Position numbers and translations under genes: made by a program | NCBI GenBank assembly: GCA_963834365.1 | Contig: CAWIBS010000035.1 | Coordinates: 124,001-188,000, forward strand | Direction of reading: 5' to 3' | From: CAWJAP01 sp963834365 | GTDB lineage: Bacteria; Acidobacteriota; Vicinamibacteria; Vicinamibacterales; Vicinamibacteraceae | Length of the DNA stretch: 64,000 bases | The notes under the pieces: model-generated | What the model saw: only the letters and a program-made list of their open reading frames with translations | Databases searched by the model: none | What the model was told of the DNA's origin: nothing | In this document: positions 48,585 to 59,145 of the stretch, one piece after another | Layout of the letters: each line of letters starts with the position of its first letter | Numbering within the stretch: the first letter of the stretch is position 1

Positions 48585-51500
48585 TCAGAACGTGAAGCGC
48601 ACGCCCAGCTGGATGTTCCGCGGGTCGTTCGCCTGCGTCGGCGTCACCACGCCGAAGGCGGCGTTGGTCACGGCGGTGTTCGGGGCGCCGAACCACGGCG
48701 TGTTGAACAGGTTGAACGACTCGATGCGGACCTGCAGCCTCATCCGCGCCGGCAGCGCGAAGGTCTTGAAGAGCGAGAAGTCGATCAGCGTCGGCCGGTC
48801 CGTCCGGACGTCCTCGAGGCGCGTCGTGAGCGTGCCGAAGCGTGAACGGCGCCTGGATGCGCCAGGCGGCGGGTTCGTCCGCCGACGCGCAGTTCTGACG
48901 GCGCGCCGGCGAGCGTCTCCGTGCAGGTGTTGAACCAGCGCGCCAGCGTCGGGTTCGTCGAGCGCCGGGTCGCCGACGAGCTCGGCGCCCGCCGTGGTCC
49001 CGACCGGCAGTCCCGACTGGGCGATGACGATCGCGTTCATCTGCCACCCGCCGAGCAGCGATCCCATCACGCCCCTGCTGATCGGCGAAGAACGGCAGCT
49101 GGTAGGTGGTGCTGACCAGCAGCCGGTGCGGCGCGTCGGCGGCCGTGACGACGCGCGTGCAGGTGGCTCCAGTCGTCCTGCGGGTTGAGGTAGGTCAGCT
49201 CCTCCAGCTGTCGCGAGAAGGTGTAGCTGACGAGGAACTGCAGCCCACGCGCCATGCGCTTGTTCAGACTCACCTGAAGCGAGTCGTAGTCGTTCACGCC
49301 GAGACTGCGCCGGTCTTCGGTGAGGTCGCGCGAACTGCGGGAACGGCCGCACCAGCTGCTGCCGCGGAACGGTCGCGCCGTTGAACGAGCGTGCCGGGCA
49401 GCAGTCCCTGGAACGGGTTGGGCACCGGCACGAGCATGGCGTTGCCGTGGCGCGAGCTGCTCGGCAGTGATCTCATTGATGTCCTTCGACACCGCAGGCC
49501 GCGCGTGCGGCTGCCGACATACGACACATCGAGCGACCATCCGGCCGGGCAGCTCCGCTGCGCGCCAATCGAGAACTGGTGCACGTAGCGGGATCGCGCG
49601 GCTCCGAGTTGCGAGTAGGTGAATCCGCGTCCGACGAGCGTCGCGAGCCCCTGCGAGCTGCCGACCGGCTGGTCGAGGCCGGTCGGATACGGGTTGCTCA
49701 GACGCGCCGACCGGCGTGATGCCCGCCGTCAGTCGAGGCCACGAACGCCGTCGTGACGCTGAAGCCGTTGTTGTAGCCGGTGTCGAACGTCGGCAGGTAG
49801 CTGAGCGCGTAGCCGCCGCGCATGACCGTCAGGTCGTTGAGCTGATACGCCGCGCCGAGCGCGAGGCTGGAAGTTGTTCAGATCGCGCTTGAACGGCAGG
49901 CGGGTCTCGTCGCTCGCGAACAGCAGGCCGCCGTGCAGCTGCATGCCGGGCACCTGGAACGGGTTGGCCGCGTCGGCGTCGAAGCCGATGTTCTGCTGGT
50001 TCGCGGCTTCGGCGATCGGGCGACTCGTAGTCCCAGCGCAGCCCGAGGTTGACCGTCAGCTTGTCGGTCATCCGCCAGTCGTCCTGCACGAAGATGCCGT
50101 AGTAGTTGCTGCGATAGTTCAGCTGCGGGTTGATCGGGACAGCTGCTCGGGTTCGTGTCCGACGCGGGATAGCCGAGCAGCATCGTCGCGACGGCCGTTG
50201 CCCGACGTCGACGTCGGCGCGCAGCGGACGTTGCGCTGGGTGAAGCCGCGGTTGAAGTTGTAGCGGCCGAACGAGCGACGTCGGATTCTGCTGATCGTTG
50301 ATCATCGCGCGGATACTCGCCGCCGAACTTGAGCGAGTGGTTGCCCGCGCGTCTTGCTCAGGGTCTCCGACCACGACCACGTGTCGCTCACGGTGAAGAT
50401 GCTGCCGGTGTTGCCGCCGAACGTGCTGCCGAAGGTCGCTGTAGCCCTCGTACTGGATCTGCGGGAAGGTGTTGCGCGGCGACCTGCGAGACGAGCTCGA
50501 CGGGAAGCCGAGCGTGCGTCGGATCGAAGCTGTCGCCGTGCGTGCGCGATGTAGAAGTCGTGGCGGATGAAGCCGACGCGCGAGCTGAGCACGAGCGACG
50601 GGCTGAGCACCGACGTCGCTTCGCCGCTGAGCCCGACGTTCATGCGCCCGTGCTGGTACCAGGGCGAGGCCTCGGGCGGGAATGCGGCGTAGTCGTTGAT
50701 CTCGGTGCGCTTGTTGCGGGCGAAGCGCGACGAAGAAGCGGTGGTTCGCGTTGAGGACCTGATCGATTTGCGACGTGCTGGTCGTACTTGTCGGCGCGCG
50801 CGTTCTCCGGCACCAGCAGGTTGTTGACGATGCCCGGACGCGTTCGGCAGCGGCACCCGCTGCAGGAGCGCGAGCGCGACCGGATCGATGCGGCTGGCCG
50901 GGATGACGTTGCCCGGGAAACGGATCGCGCACGAACTGGCCGTTGACCTGGCGCGTCGTCAGCGGGTCGTAGATGGTGATCGGCCGGCCGTCGGCGGTGC
51001 GCGTCTGGGAGAAGTCGCCGGCGCGCTCGAGCGCCGACGGCACCGTGTAGACCTGCGGGAACGGCACCTCGCTGCGGATCTGCTCCCAGTTGTACATGAA
51101 GAACGTCTTGTCGGTGCCGTTGTAGAGGCCCGGGATCCGCACCGGGCCGTCCACGGTCGAGCCCCGGCTGGTTCCAGTAGAGGCCCGCCTTCGCGCTGGC
51201 CGGCGCGGTTGGCGTCGAACGTGTTCGCGTTCAGCGCTCTCGTCCCGGTAGTACTCGTAGAACGGCCCATGGAACTGGTTGGTCCCGCTCTTGAGGACGA
51301 CGTTGACGACGCCGCCGCCGGTGCGGCCGTACTGGGCGTCGTAGATGCTGGTCTGCACCTTGAACTCCGCGGTCGCGTCCGGCGACGGCACGAAGCTCAG
51401 GTTGTTCGGCTGGTTCGTCTCGGTGCCGGTATTGGGCACGCCGTCGAGCAGGAACTCGTTGGTGAAGCCGCGGCCGCCGCTGATCTGGAAGTTGTCCATG

Positions 51501-52064
51501 CCGCCGTTGTCGAACGGCCGGTTGGAGCGGCTGGCGGTGCGTCGGCGTGTACTGCACGCCCGGCGAGAGCTGCGCGAGCATGAACGGGATTCCGGCCGAG
51601 CAGCGGCAGGTCCTGCACCTGCTCGCGGTTGATCACCTGCCCGCGCGAGGCGTTGCTGGTCTCGAGCAGCGGCACCTGCGACGGTCACCGTGACCTCCTC
51701 GGTCACGGCCCCGACCTGCAGCGCGAGATCGATCCGGAGCCGATCGCCGACCCGGACCTCGATGTCGCTCCTGCTTCGCGGTCGTGAAGCCCTGAAGCGT
51801 GGCGGTCAGCGTGTATTGGCCGATCGGCACGAACGGGAGCACGTAGGCGCCCTCGTCGTTCGTCACTGTCGTGAGCACGGCATTGGTGGCGTCGTTGCGA
51901 AGCGTGACGGTCACGCCGGGCAACGCCGCCTTCTGGTCGTCAGTCACCGTGCCGTTGATGGCGCCGCCGGTCTCCTGCGCATGGACGGCCAGGACGGGAC
52001 AGGCGATGGTTACGACCAGGGCCGCGGCACGGATCCAGCTCTGTCGGACGCGACGGAAGGACAT
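48585..52064 (-). CDS. TonB-dependent receptor, Oar-like (multiple frameshifts)
   Basis: This receptor of about 1160 codons starts at the ATG 52064 after AGGAGG. Order: signal peptide (SWIRAAALVVTIACPVLAVH), carboxypeptidase-regulatory fold (GGAINGTVTDDQKAALPGVT), plug (FLLDGVPNTGTETNQPN; YDAQYGRTGGGVVNVVLKSG) and a barrel with LTVNLGLRWDYESP, AQSGLPVGTTAGAE and last strand IQLGVRFTF. Slips occur near 51770, 51680, 51590, 51530, 51235, 51170, 50930 and repeatedly down to 48840. The one at 51170 is an extra G (WNQPGSTVDGPV when removed). It is in tandem with the receptor at 44979, with the paired palindromes between them. Confidence 0.88.
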
Positions 52065-52084
52065 CGGGACCTCCTGCACGACTT

Positions 52085-52437
52085 CGCGGCCCGCGGTTCA
52101 CACGGGCTCGACATCACTTTTGGGCCGGGCCGTCCGGCGGACCGGGCGGCCACTCTTTCTCAGCGCGGTGGCCGGAGTCTACACCCCGCAACGGAGGGCC
52201 AGCATGAATTGTTGCGAGCGGGACGGCACCGTTCCCAACGGGACTGCCGGAGAGCACGGAATCTTGGATCGTGAGTCGGCCTTCGGCCGCCTGACGGCTA
52301 CGGGCTACGGACTACGGGCTGCAGGCGGACTGTCGAAACCTGCGGGACCATGGCGGTGGCTCTGCAAGCTCTTCCCGTAGCCCGTAGCCTGTAGCCCGCA
52401 GCCGTCTTCGGGCTGCGCCGAAGAGGAGCCCGAAGAC
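52085..52437. repeat. intergenic region with an inverted pair of GTAGCCC arrays
   Basis: At 52296-52325 the 7-base unit appears as CTACGGG, CTACGGA, CTACGGG. At 52374-52403 it appears in the opposite orientation as CCCGTAG, CCCGTAG, CCTGTAG, CCCGCAG. The two arrays can pair into a hairpin with a loop of about 50 bases between two convergent-facing genes. No gene is supported in 52065-52437. Confidence 0.7.
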
Positions 52438-53217
52438 CTACAGTGGTTGCCGCAGCCACTGCTCGAACTGCGACCGGTAGCCGCGGCTCATGATGAGCTC
52501 GGTGCCATCCTTGAGGAGGACGGTGTAGTCGCCATGGCTGCGCGGCTGCAGCTCCTGGATGCGCTCGGTATTCACGGCGGCCGATCGGTGCACCCGGACG
52601 AAGCGCTTCGGATCGAGCCGGTGCAGCAGGTGGGCGACGCTCGATCGATACAGGTGCGTCTTCGGTCCGACGTGCAGGTTGACGTAGACGCCGGACGCCT
52701 CGATCCAGTCGACTTCGCCGACGTCCAGGAAGGTGACGCGGCCCCCGACTTGAGGACGAGGCGATCGAGAAAGCCAGAGCCCGCGTCGGTCCCGGCGCGT
52801 TCGTCGAGGAGGCCGGCCAGGCGATGGCCGAGCTCGCTGCGCGCTTCGCGATCGCACGAACTCGCACACCCGCCGCAGCGATGCCTCGAACCGCTGGTCG
52901 CTGTAAGGCTTCAGCAGGTAGTCGAGCGCGTGCGCCTCGAACGCCTGGATGGCGTAGCGGTCGTAGGCGGTCACGAACACGGTGACCGGCAGCCGCTCCG
53001 GATCGATGGCCTGGAGCACGCCAAAGCCGTCGAGATCCGGCATCTGGATGTCGAGGAACATCAGATGCGGCGCCTCGGCGTGGACGATGCCGATCGCCTC
53101 GCGGCCGTCGCGGGCTTCGCCCACGACCTCGATCTCCTGCTCCCGTCGCAGCAGATCGAGCAACCGCGTCCGCGCCGGCTTCTCGTCGTCAACGACCAGC
53201 GTACGAATGCGTTCCAT
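52438..53217 (-). CDS. LytTR-type response regulator
   Basis: The receiver domain (MERIRTLVVDDEKPARTRLL with the acidic pair; phospho-Asp in LMFLDIQMPDLDG; Thr/Lys in FVTAYDR and YLLKPYSDQR) is followed by a LytTR DNA-binding domain (VDWIEASGVYVNLHVGPKTH; FVRVHRSAAVNTERIQEL). The linker at about residues 120-160 is out of frame: the neighbouring frame gives DREARSELGHRLAGLLDERA and GFLDRLVLKSG, so a pair of compensating indels lies near 52855 and 52745. The two domains remain in phase. Its cognate kinase is probably the divergent LytS-type gene at 53456. Confidence 0.88.
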   Translation of the reverse strand: MERIRTLVVDDEKPARTRLLDLLRREQEIEVVGEARDGREAIGIVHAEAPHLMFLDIQMPDLDGFGVLQAIDPERLPVTVFVTAYDRYAIQAFEAHALDYLLKPYSDQRFEASLRRVCEFVRSRSAQRARPSPGRPPRRTRRDRRGLWLSRSPRPQVGGRVTFLDVGEVDWIEASGVYVNLHVGPKTHLYRSSVAHLLHRLDPKRFVRVHRSAAVNTERIQELQPRSHGDYTVLLKDGTELIMSRGYRSQFEQWLRQPL

Positions 53218-53455
53218 GACGTGGGCTCACGGCGTGCGTGTCGATGTGGGCCGCAGCGCGTCCGGCCGCGCCGGCGAGCAGGGTAACACGCGGCACCGGC
53301 TGCCGCGGACCGGTCCGGCGGACACGCCCGAGGCTCGGCGTCCGGAAGGCTGACGGGGCGCCGAGCCGGCGAGCTCTTGCGATACTCTGCGAGCGTGGTG
53401 CGGCTCTCGACGCCTCGGACTCGACACCGGCTGGCGGCGTTCGTCTTCTGGAGCC

Positions 53456-54535
53456 GTGATCGTCCTCGCCTGCTCGACGGGCATCGAACTGCAGGGCCGG
53501 GCTCTACCGTGGCAGGACTCGCTGCTGCGCGCGCTCGCCGCCTGGGGCGCGTGGGTCGTGCTGGTGCCGCTCATCGTGCGGGCGGACCGCGTGCTGCCCG
53601 TCTCCCGCGAGGCGCTCGTCCCCCGCCTGCTGTGGCACCTGCCGCTCAGCGTCGGCTTCACCGCGGCGTTCATCTATCTGTTCGCCGGCGCGGGCCGGGT
53701 CCTGCACGCGCTCGCCGGCCGGATGGTGTTCGACGGCCGTCCCGAGACGCTGTCGCTCCAGCTCGCGTGGCTCGTGTACTGGGTGATCGTCGCGGGCTGC
53801 GTCGCCACCGAGTACCAGGACCTGCTCCGCGATCGCAAGGTGCGGACCGCCGAGCTCGAACGGCTGCTCGCCGACTCGCGGCTCGACATGCTGCGATCGC
53901 AGCTCCAGCCGCACTTCCTCTTCAACGCGTTGAACGCGATCTCGGCCCACGTGGAAGGGGCGCCGCGCACGGCCCGCTGGATGCTCGAACAGCTGGGCGA
54001 TCTGCTCCGCCTCTCGCTCGATCATGCCGACGAGCAGGAGATTCCCCTCCAGCAGGAGCTGGCCTTCGTCGATCGCTACATGAAGCTCCAGAAGATCCGG
54101 TACGAGGATCGGCTCGACGTCTTCGTGGACGCCGAGCCGCTCGCCCTGCGCGCGCTGGTGCCGCCGTTCATCCTCCAGCCGCTGCTCGAGAACTCGATCC
54201 GTCACGGAATCGCGGCGCGCCCGGGAACCGGCCTGATCGAGATTCAGGCCTGGTGCCAGCGGGACTCGCTGCATCTGAGCGTGCGGGACGATGGACCGGG
54301 GCTGCCGCCGGAATGGAGCCTCGAACGGGCGAAAGGCGTCGGCCTCTCCAACACGCAGGAGCGGCTCCGCCGGTTGTACGGCGCCGAGCACACGTTCAAC
54401 ATCACGGGCAACCTGGGCGCCGGCGTCGTCGTGGACCTGACGTTCCCGCTTCGTCATGCCGTCCCGCCACCGCCGCCGTCGCCGACGGTCACGACTCCCC
54501 ACCCGCGCTGCGGGGCTGGGAGACTGGGAGAATAG
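53456..54535 (+). CDS. LytS-type membrane sensor histidine kinase
   Basis: This membrane histidine kinase has about four hydrophobic segments in its first 125 residues, then a His_kinase domain (phospho-acceptor His in SQLQPHFLFNALNAISAHVE) and a GHKL ATPase (N-box LLENSIRHG; G-box RDDGPGLPPEW; GVGLSNTQERL). Pairing with the LytTR regulator is inferred from divergence and family habit. The N-terminus is uncertain: GTG 53456 opens the frame, but residues in the +1 frame from about 53398 (RLAAFVFWS) look like the true first membrane helix, so one indel near 53450 is likely. The C-terminus runs into a GGCTGG-rich array. Confidence 0.85.
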   Translation: MIVLACSTGIELQGRALPWQDSLLRALAAWGAWVVLVPLIVRADRVLPVSREALVPRLLWHLPLSVGFTAAFIYLFAGAGRVLHALAGRMVFDGRPETLSLQLAWLVYWVIVAGCVATEYQDLLRDRKVRTAELERLLADSRLDMLRSQLQPHFLFNALNAISAHVEGAPRTARWMLEQLGDLLRLSLDHADEQEIPLQQELAFVDRYMKLQKIRYEDRLDVFVDAEPLALRALVPPFILQPLLENSIRHGIAARPGTGLIEIQAWCQRDSLHLSVRDDGPGLPPEWSLERAKGVGLSNTQERLRRLYGAEHTFNITGNLGAGVVVDLTFPLRHAVPPPPPSPTVTTPHPRCGAGRLGE

Positions 54536-54542
54536 GCGACTG

Positions 54543-54640
54543 GGGGACTGGAACGGCTGGAGCGGCTGGACGGCTGGGGCGACTGGAGCGGCTGGAGCGG
54601 CTGGAACGGCTGGAACGGCTGGACGCTGGACGACTGCGGC
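54543..54640. repeat. 10-base tandem array (GGCTGGAGCG and variants)
   Basis: About nine degenerate units of GGCTGGA(G/A)CG follow the kinase stop codon immediately, with GGGAGACTGGGAG-like units just before it inside the coding end. It is intergenic and lies before a lipoprotein gene. Confidence 0.75.
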
Positions 54641-54653
54641 GGCTGGGCGACTC

Positions 54654-55304
54654 ATGAACATGTGGGGGTTTTCGTCGGTCAGGAGCTGCAGGGGTCGAAG
54701 TGACGCGCGCTGGGTGGCTATGGCATGGCTGGCCAGCATCCTCGCGTGCGCGCCGGCCGATTCGCCGGGCTCGACTGGCGCGGCGTCGCCGCAACGCGTC
54801 AGCGCGTCCACGGGTGCAACCGACGCTCAGGCGCTCGAGAAATTCCGCACGTCGGCCGACGCCTACGCATCCCTGCACCGCAAGCTCGAGGCGACGCTGC
54901 CGGACCTCCCGGCCGAAACCGAGCCCGAGGTCGTGGATGCCCACCAGCTCGCGCTCCAGAAGCTGATCGCCACCGCGCGCGCCGGCGCGAAACAGGGTGA
55001 CGTGATCGTGGCGGACGTTCAGCCCGTCATCCGGCGAATTGTCCGCGAGGCGCTGACCGGGGCCGATGGCCCGGCGATGCTCGCGGAGATCAAGGAAGAA
55101 GCGGCGGAGCGAACCATTTCCGCGCGCGTCAACGAACCCTATCCCGTGTCGGTGCCGGTCTCGTCGGTACCCTCTCGCCTGTTGAACGCCCTGCCGCGAC
55201 TGCCCGGGCAGATCGAATACCGCTTCCTCGGCGCCGATCTCATCCTGCTCGACCGCGACGCGCGACTGGTGGTGGACGTCCTTCCGGACGTCCTGCCCCG
55301 GTGA
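54654..55304 (+). CDS. hypothetical lipoprotein
   Basis: I do not recognise this 216-residue protein. The segment VAMAWLASILACAPADS looks like a signal peptide ending in a lipobox Cys. Residues 60-160 are helical with an Ala/Glu/Arg pattern (ALEKFRTSADAYASLHRKLE and AMLAEIKEEAAERTISARVN). The C-terminal part (LPGQIEYRFLGADLILLDRD, then ARLVVDVLPDVLP) is a small beta/alpha module that suggests a conserved secreted domain. The start could be the ATG at 54654 or 54720; neither has a good Shine-Dalgarno sequence. It is convergent with the DUF3500 gene, 33 bases away. Confidence 0.7.
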   Translation: MNMWGFSSVRSCRGRSDARWVAMAWLASILACAPADSPGSTGAASPQRVSASTGATDAQALEKFRTSADAYASLHRKLEATLPDLPAETEPEVVDAHQLALQKLIATARAGAKQGDVIVADVQPVIRRIVREALTGADGPAMLAEIKEEAAERTISARVNEPYPVSVPVSSVPSRLLNALPRLPGQIEYRFLGADLILLDRDARLVVDVLPDVLPR

Positions 55305-55337
55305 CGTGACTCCCCCTCCGTCGCGATCCCCCGCACG

Positions 55338-56570
55338 TCAATGGGGATGCGTGGCGTAGTGCTGGCGCAGGAGGTCCTTCCCGTAGTCGTTGCCGTTCGG
55401 CGTGCGCATCACGGTGTGGATGTGGTCGCGGATGGGTGTCTTCACACCGGGCATCAGGTGCCGAATCCCGATCGGCGTCTGGTGGTCGAACTCGATCAGC
55501 AGCACGGGGCTGTGGATGCGGTAGTAGAAGGTGCTCGACGGTTCGGTGCCGCCGATCCAGGCGAAGTAGGTCGCGTCGAGGTGTTTCCTCACCTCCGCCA
55601 TCTTCACCTTCGCATGCCCCTCGTCCATGGTCCCGACCCACGCGTCCGCGAGCTCCAGCAGGCGATCGCGCTGCGCCTTGTCGAGCGCGGATGCCTTGAC
55701 GCCGGCGTAGTCGAGCACGACGTTGTCCTTGAAGGCCTCGGAGACGGCGTTGTTGCCGGTCTTCGACACCTGCAGGATGGCCTGCTTTTTCTGCGCCTCG
55801 TTCAACGCGTTGACCAGCGCCAGCCCCTTGCCCTGCTCGTCCTGCAGGATCGACACGCCCTTGTACTTGCCGGACGTCGCGACCACCGGCTCCGAGCCGA
55901 GGAACGCCGGGGACATCACGACCTGATCCCCCAGCACGAAGTAGTTGATGATCAGATGGTGGCCGTCGATCTGCCACCCCCAGGGCTCGGTCGCCGACGG
56001 CGTGCCCATGACGGTGATCCAGTAGAGCCACTCGCCGTACTGCACGAAGTCGTCGCCGTTCAGCTCGCCCAGGGTGTGATTGAGCTTCATGATGTCGCGC
56101 GAGCGCTTCAGGCCGTTCGCGCTCAGCGACGCCTTCAGCAGGCCGAAGGCGGCCTCGCGCTGCGGCTCGCTCATCTCGCCGAATCCGACGCCCTGCCGCA
56201 TGTAGAAGTGCTGGTTCATCCACTTGCGCCACTCGGGATCGTCGATGGCGTAGCTGGTCTTCGCGCGCTGCTCGGGCGTGAGCGCACGGAGAAACGCGTC
56301 CGCCGCCTTGCGCGCCGGTTCGGTGGATACGCCCGTGGATGCCACGGCGAAGAGGCCCGGCACGACATTGCCGTCAGCCGTCACGCCGCGAAACGGCTCG
56401 GCCAGCCCCTTCGCCTCCCACTCCGCGGACATGCGCGTGAAGCGCTCGGCGAGCTCGCCCGGCGAGGGCGGCTGCGCGGACCCGCGGGCGCCCGTGATCC
56501 AGATCACACCCGCGGCCAGAAGAACGGCCATCGACAACTGGCCGGCGCGAACGAGACGTTGACTGGCCAT
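55338..56570 (-). CDS. DUF3500 domain secreted protein
   Basis: This protein of about 410 residues has a signal peptide (LSMAVLLAAGVIWITGARGS) and a full-length DUF3500 domain. Characteristic strings are LTPEQRAKTSYAIDDPEWR, EWLYWITVMGTPSATEPWGW, QIDGHHLIINYFVLGDQVVM, and the C-terminal FYYRIHSPVLLIEFDHQTP. The conserved histidines (HHLIIN; EFDH; DHIHTV) could bind metal, but the family has no established activity. GGAGG lies five bases before the ATG at 56570. The apparent fusion to the ABC permease upstream comes from that gene's frameshift and is not real. Confidence 0.87.
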   Translation of the reverse strand: MASQRLVRAGQLSMAVLLAAGVIWITGARGSAQPPSPGELAERFTRMSAEWEAKGLAEPFRGVTADGNVVPGLFAVASTGVSTEPARKAADAFLRALTPEQRAKTSYAIDDPEWRKWMNQHFYMRQGVGFGEMSEPQREAAFGLLKASLSANGLKRSRDIMKLNHTLGELNGDDFVQYGEWLYWITVMGTPSATEPWGWQIDGHHLIINYFVLGDQVVMSPAFLGSEPVVATSGKYKGVSILQDEQGKGLALVNALNEAQKKQAILQVSKTGNNAVSEAFKDNVVLDYAGVKASALDKAQRDRLLELADAWVGTMDEGHAKVKMAEVRKHLDATYFAWIGGTEPSSTFYYRIHSPVLLIEFDHQTPIGIRHLMPGVKTPIRDHIHTVMRTPNGNDYGKDLLRQHYATHPH

Positions 56571-56605
56571 CGAACCTCCGTGGCTGATCGAACAGGGTGA
56601 CCGGT

Positions 56606-59105
56606 TCACTCGTAGCGCAGCGCGGTCATGGGATCGACACGCGAGGCGCGGTGCGCCGGCACCGAGCCGGCGCCGAACGCCACGAGGACGAGCACCAGCG
56701 CCGCCGCGGTCAGCACGACGGGATCGTGCCCGTCGAGCTCGTACAGGAGAGCCTGGGCGAGTCCGCCGAGCCAGATCGCCGCGCCAAGGCCCACCGCCGC
56801 CGCCGACGAGCGTCATCCACCCGACCTGACGCAGGACCATCGCCCGCACGCGCCCCGGCTCGGCGCCGAGCGCCATGCGCAGGCCGATTTCGCGCGTGCG
56901 TTGCGTCACCGTGTAGGCGAGCACCCCGTAGAGCCCGATCGCGGCGAGCAGCGTCGCCAGCACGCCGAACGCCGCCGACAGCACGCTGATGAAGCGATCC
57001 AGGAACACGTTCTCCAACACCTGCTGCGGCATCGTGCGCAGGTTCTCGAGCGGCAGGTTCGGATCGAGCCGTGCCACGGCCTTCGGCAGCGTCGACACGA
57101 AGTCCTCCGCCGCGAGCGACGTCCGCACATAGAAGGCGATCGCCCCGAGGTCATCGTCCTGCCGGTACGGACGGAAGAACAGGGGCGGCACGGCGCCCTT
57201 CACCTCGCTGTACTTCGCGTTCTGCACGAGACCGACAATCTCGATGTCGAGCGCGTCGCCGTCTCCCCGATTCCCCATCCGCTTGCCGACCGCGTCGCGC
57301 CCGAGGTTGAACTTCTTCGCGAAGGCCTCGTTGACAATCGCGACCTTCGGCGCCTTCGGCGCGTCGGCTGCGGTGAACTCGCGCCCGGCGATGAGCGGCA
57401 CGCCCATCGTCGCAAAGTAGCCGGCGCCGATCTCGTTGTAGCGAACACTGGTGTCGATGTCCGGGCCCGACTTGAAACCCTCGACGTTGACGTCCGTGCC
57501 CCAGTTGCTCCCCGACAGGATCGGAACCAGAGAGGCGGTCACGCCCGTCACGCCCGGGAGCCCGGCGAGCTCGCTCTCCAGGCGCTCGAAGAACAGGCGC
57601 GATCGCTCCGGGGTGTAGCCATTGAGCTCGGGCGACACGCCGAAGGTGACGAGGTGGTCGATCTCGAGCCCGAGATCGACGCGGGTGACGTTCAAGAGGC
57701 TCTTGATGAACAGCCCGGCGGAGACCAGCAGGGCCATCGACAGCGCGATCTGCACCGTCGCCAGCGAAGTCCGGAACCGCGCCGCCGCCCTGGCGCCGGA
57801 CGGCTGCCCGCTCAGGCCCTTCAGCGTCGACAGCAGGTCCGGGCGCGTGCTGTGCAGCGCCGGGAAGAGGCCGAAGGCGACACCGGTCGCCAGCGTCAGC
57901 GCCGCCGCGAACAGGGCGACCGGCACGTGGATCCGCGTGTCGAGCGTCGCCGCCGCATCGGCCGGCAGCATCGAGACGATGAGCGCCAGCGTCCATTGGG
58001 CGACGAAGATCCCGGCGATGCCGCCGAGCGCGGCGAGCAGGCACGATTCCGCCAGCAGCTGGGTGATCAGCTGCCGGCGGCTGGCGCCGATCGAGAGCCG
58101 CACGGCCATCTCACTGGCGCGCGACGCGGCGCGCGCCAGCAGCAGGTTGGCGATGTTCGCGCACGCGATCAGCAGCACGAAGCCGGTCACGCCGAGCAGC
58201 AGGAGCAGCGGCGCGCGGGCCTCGCGCCGTACCGAGCTCTGCCCGCGGCTGCCGTCCTCGACGATCAAGGTCTTCTTCCTGAACCGGGCGAGCGTCTGGT
58301 CGCTCATCCCCTTCTGCAGCGGCGCCTCGACCTGGTTGATGATCCCGCTGTAGATCACGTTGACGGCCGACGCCGCCTGGTCGAGCGAGACGCCGGGCGC
58401 CCGGCGCGCGAAGACATAGGCCCAGTAGCTGCGGCGATCGGCGAACCCCTCGAAGCCCGGCTCCATGAGGCCGCGCAGCGTGATCGGCACGAACACCTGC
58501 GGGCGCGTCCCGAGTGTCGTGCCGTCGAACCCGCGCGGGGCGACACCGACCACCGTGAGCGCCTGCCCGTTGACGATGAGCGTGCTGTTCAGCACGCCCG
58601 GGCGCTCGCCGAACCGCGTCTGCCAGAAGCCGTGGCTGAGGACGACGACCCGCGACTCGCCGACGGCGCGATCGTCGGCAGGGCCCAGCAGCCGGCCGAG
58701 CGCGGGCCGCAGCCCGAGCACGGGGAAATAGCTGCCGGAGACCAGCACGCCTTCCCCGCTGGACGTCTGTCCGCCGGCCGCGAGGTTGGCGCCGAACAGG
58801 CGGTGCGCCGCTACCCCGCTGAACTGGCCGCGGGCGCGCTCCAGGTCGCGGAACATCGCGTAGCTGAAGACGGTGTCACAGTCGCCGGCCTGGTTGCACG
58901 ATGTGTTGCCGGCCTTGGGACCGGGCGCCGACAGGTTCACGAGGTCGGCCGCCGCGCTCGCGGGCAGCGCCCGCAGCAGCATCTGGTGGAACAGCGAGAA
59001 GATGGCCGCGTTCGCCCCGATGCCGAGCGCCAGCGAGAGGATGGCGATCGACGTGACGAACGGCGTCTTGAACAGCGTCCGGATCGCGAGCTTCAGGTTG
59101 AGCAT
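56606..59105 (-). CDS. MacB-like ABC transporter permease (ADOP type, frameshifted at 3' end)
   Basis: This permease of about 832 codons contains two FtsX-like halves, each with a MacB_PCD periplasmic domain, a type expanded in Acidobacteriota. The first helix follows IRTLFKTPFVTSIAILSLAL. The mid region shows GVTGFVLLIACANIANLLLA and MAVRLSIGASRRQL. The second half ends with VTQRTREIGLRMALGAEPGR and, after a slip near 56795 in a GGC-rich stretch, VDPMTALRYE. No ATPase gene is adjacent, so a partner must be elsewhere or it acts as a mechanotransmission subunit. It follows the VWFA gene by 40 bases. Confidence 0.9.
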
Positions 59106-59145
59106 GAGCAGTCAGCTACGAGTCAGCCGACGGGCAGCCTTCCCG

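Noticed and set aside
55338..59105. A single 1255-residue fusion of ABC permease and DUF3500 protein
   Set aside because: The fusion exists only because the permease loses its frame near 56795. The DUF3500 part has its own signal peptide, ATG and GGAGG at 56570, and the true permease end (VDPMTALRYE) lies in the other frame.
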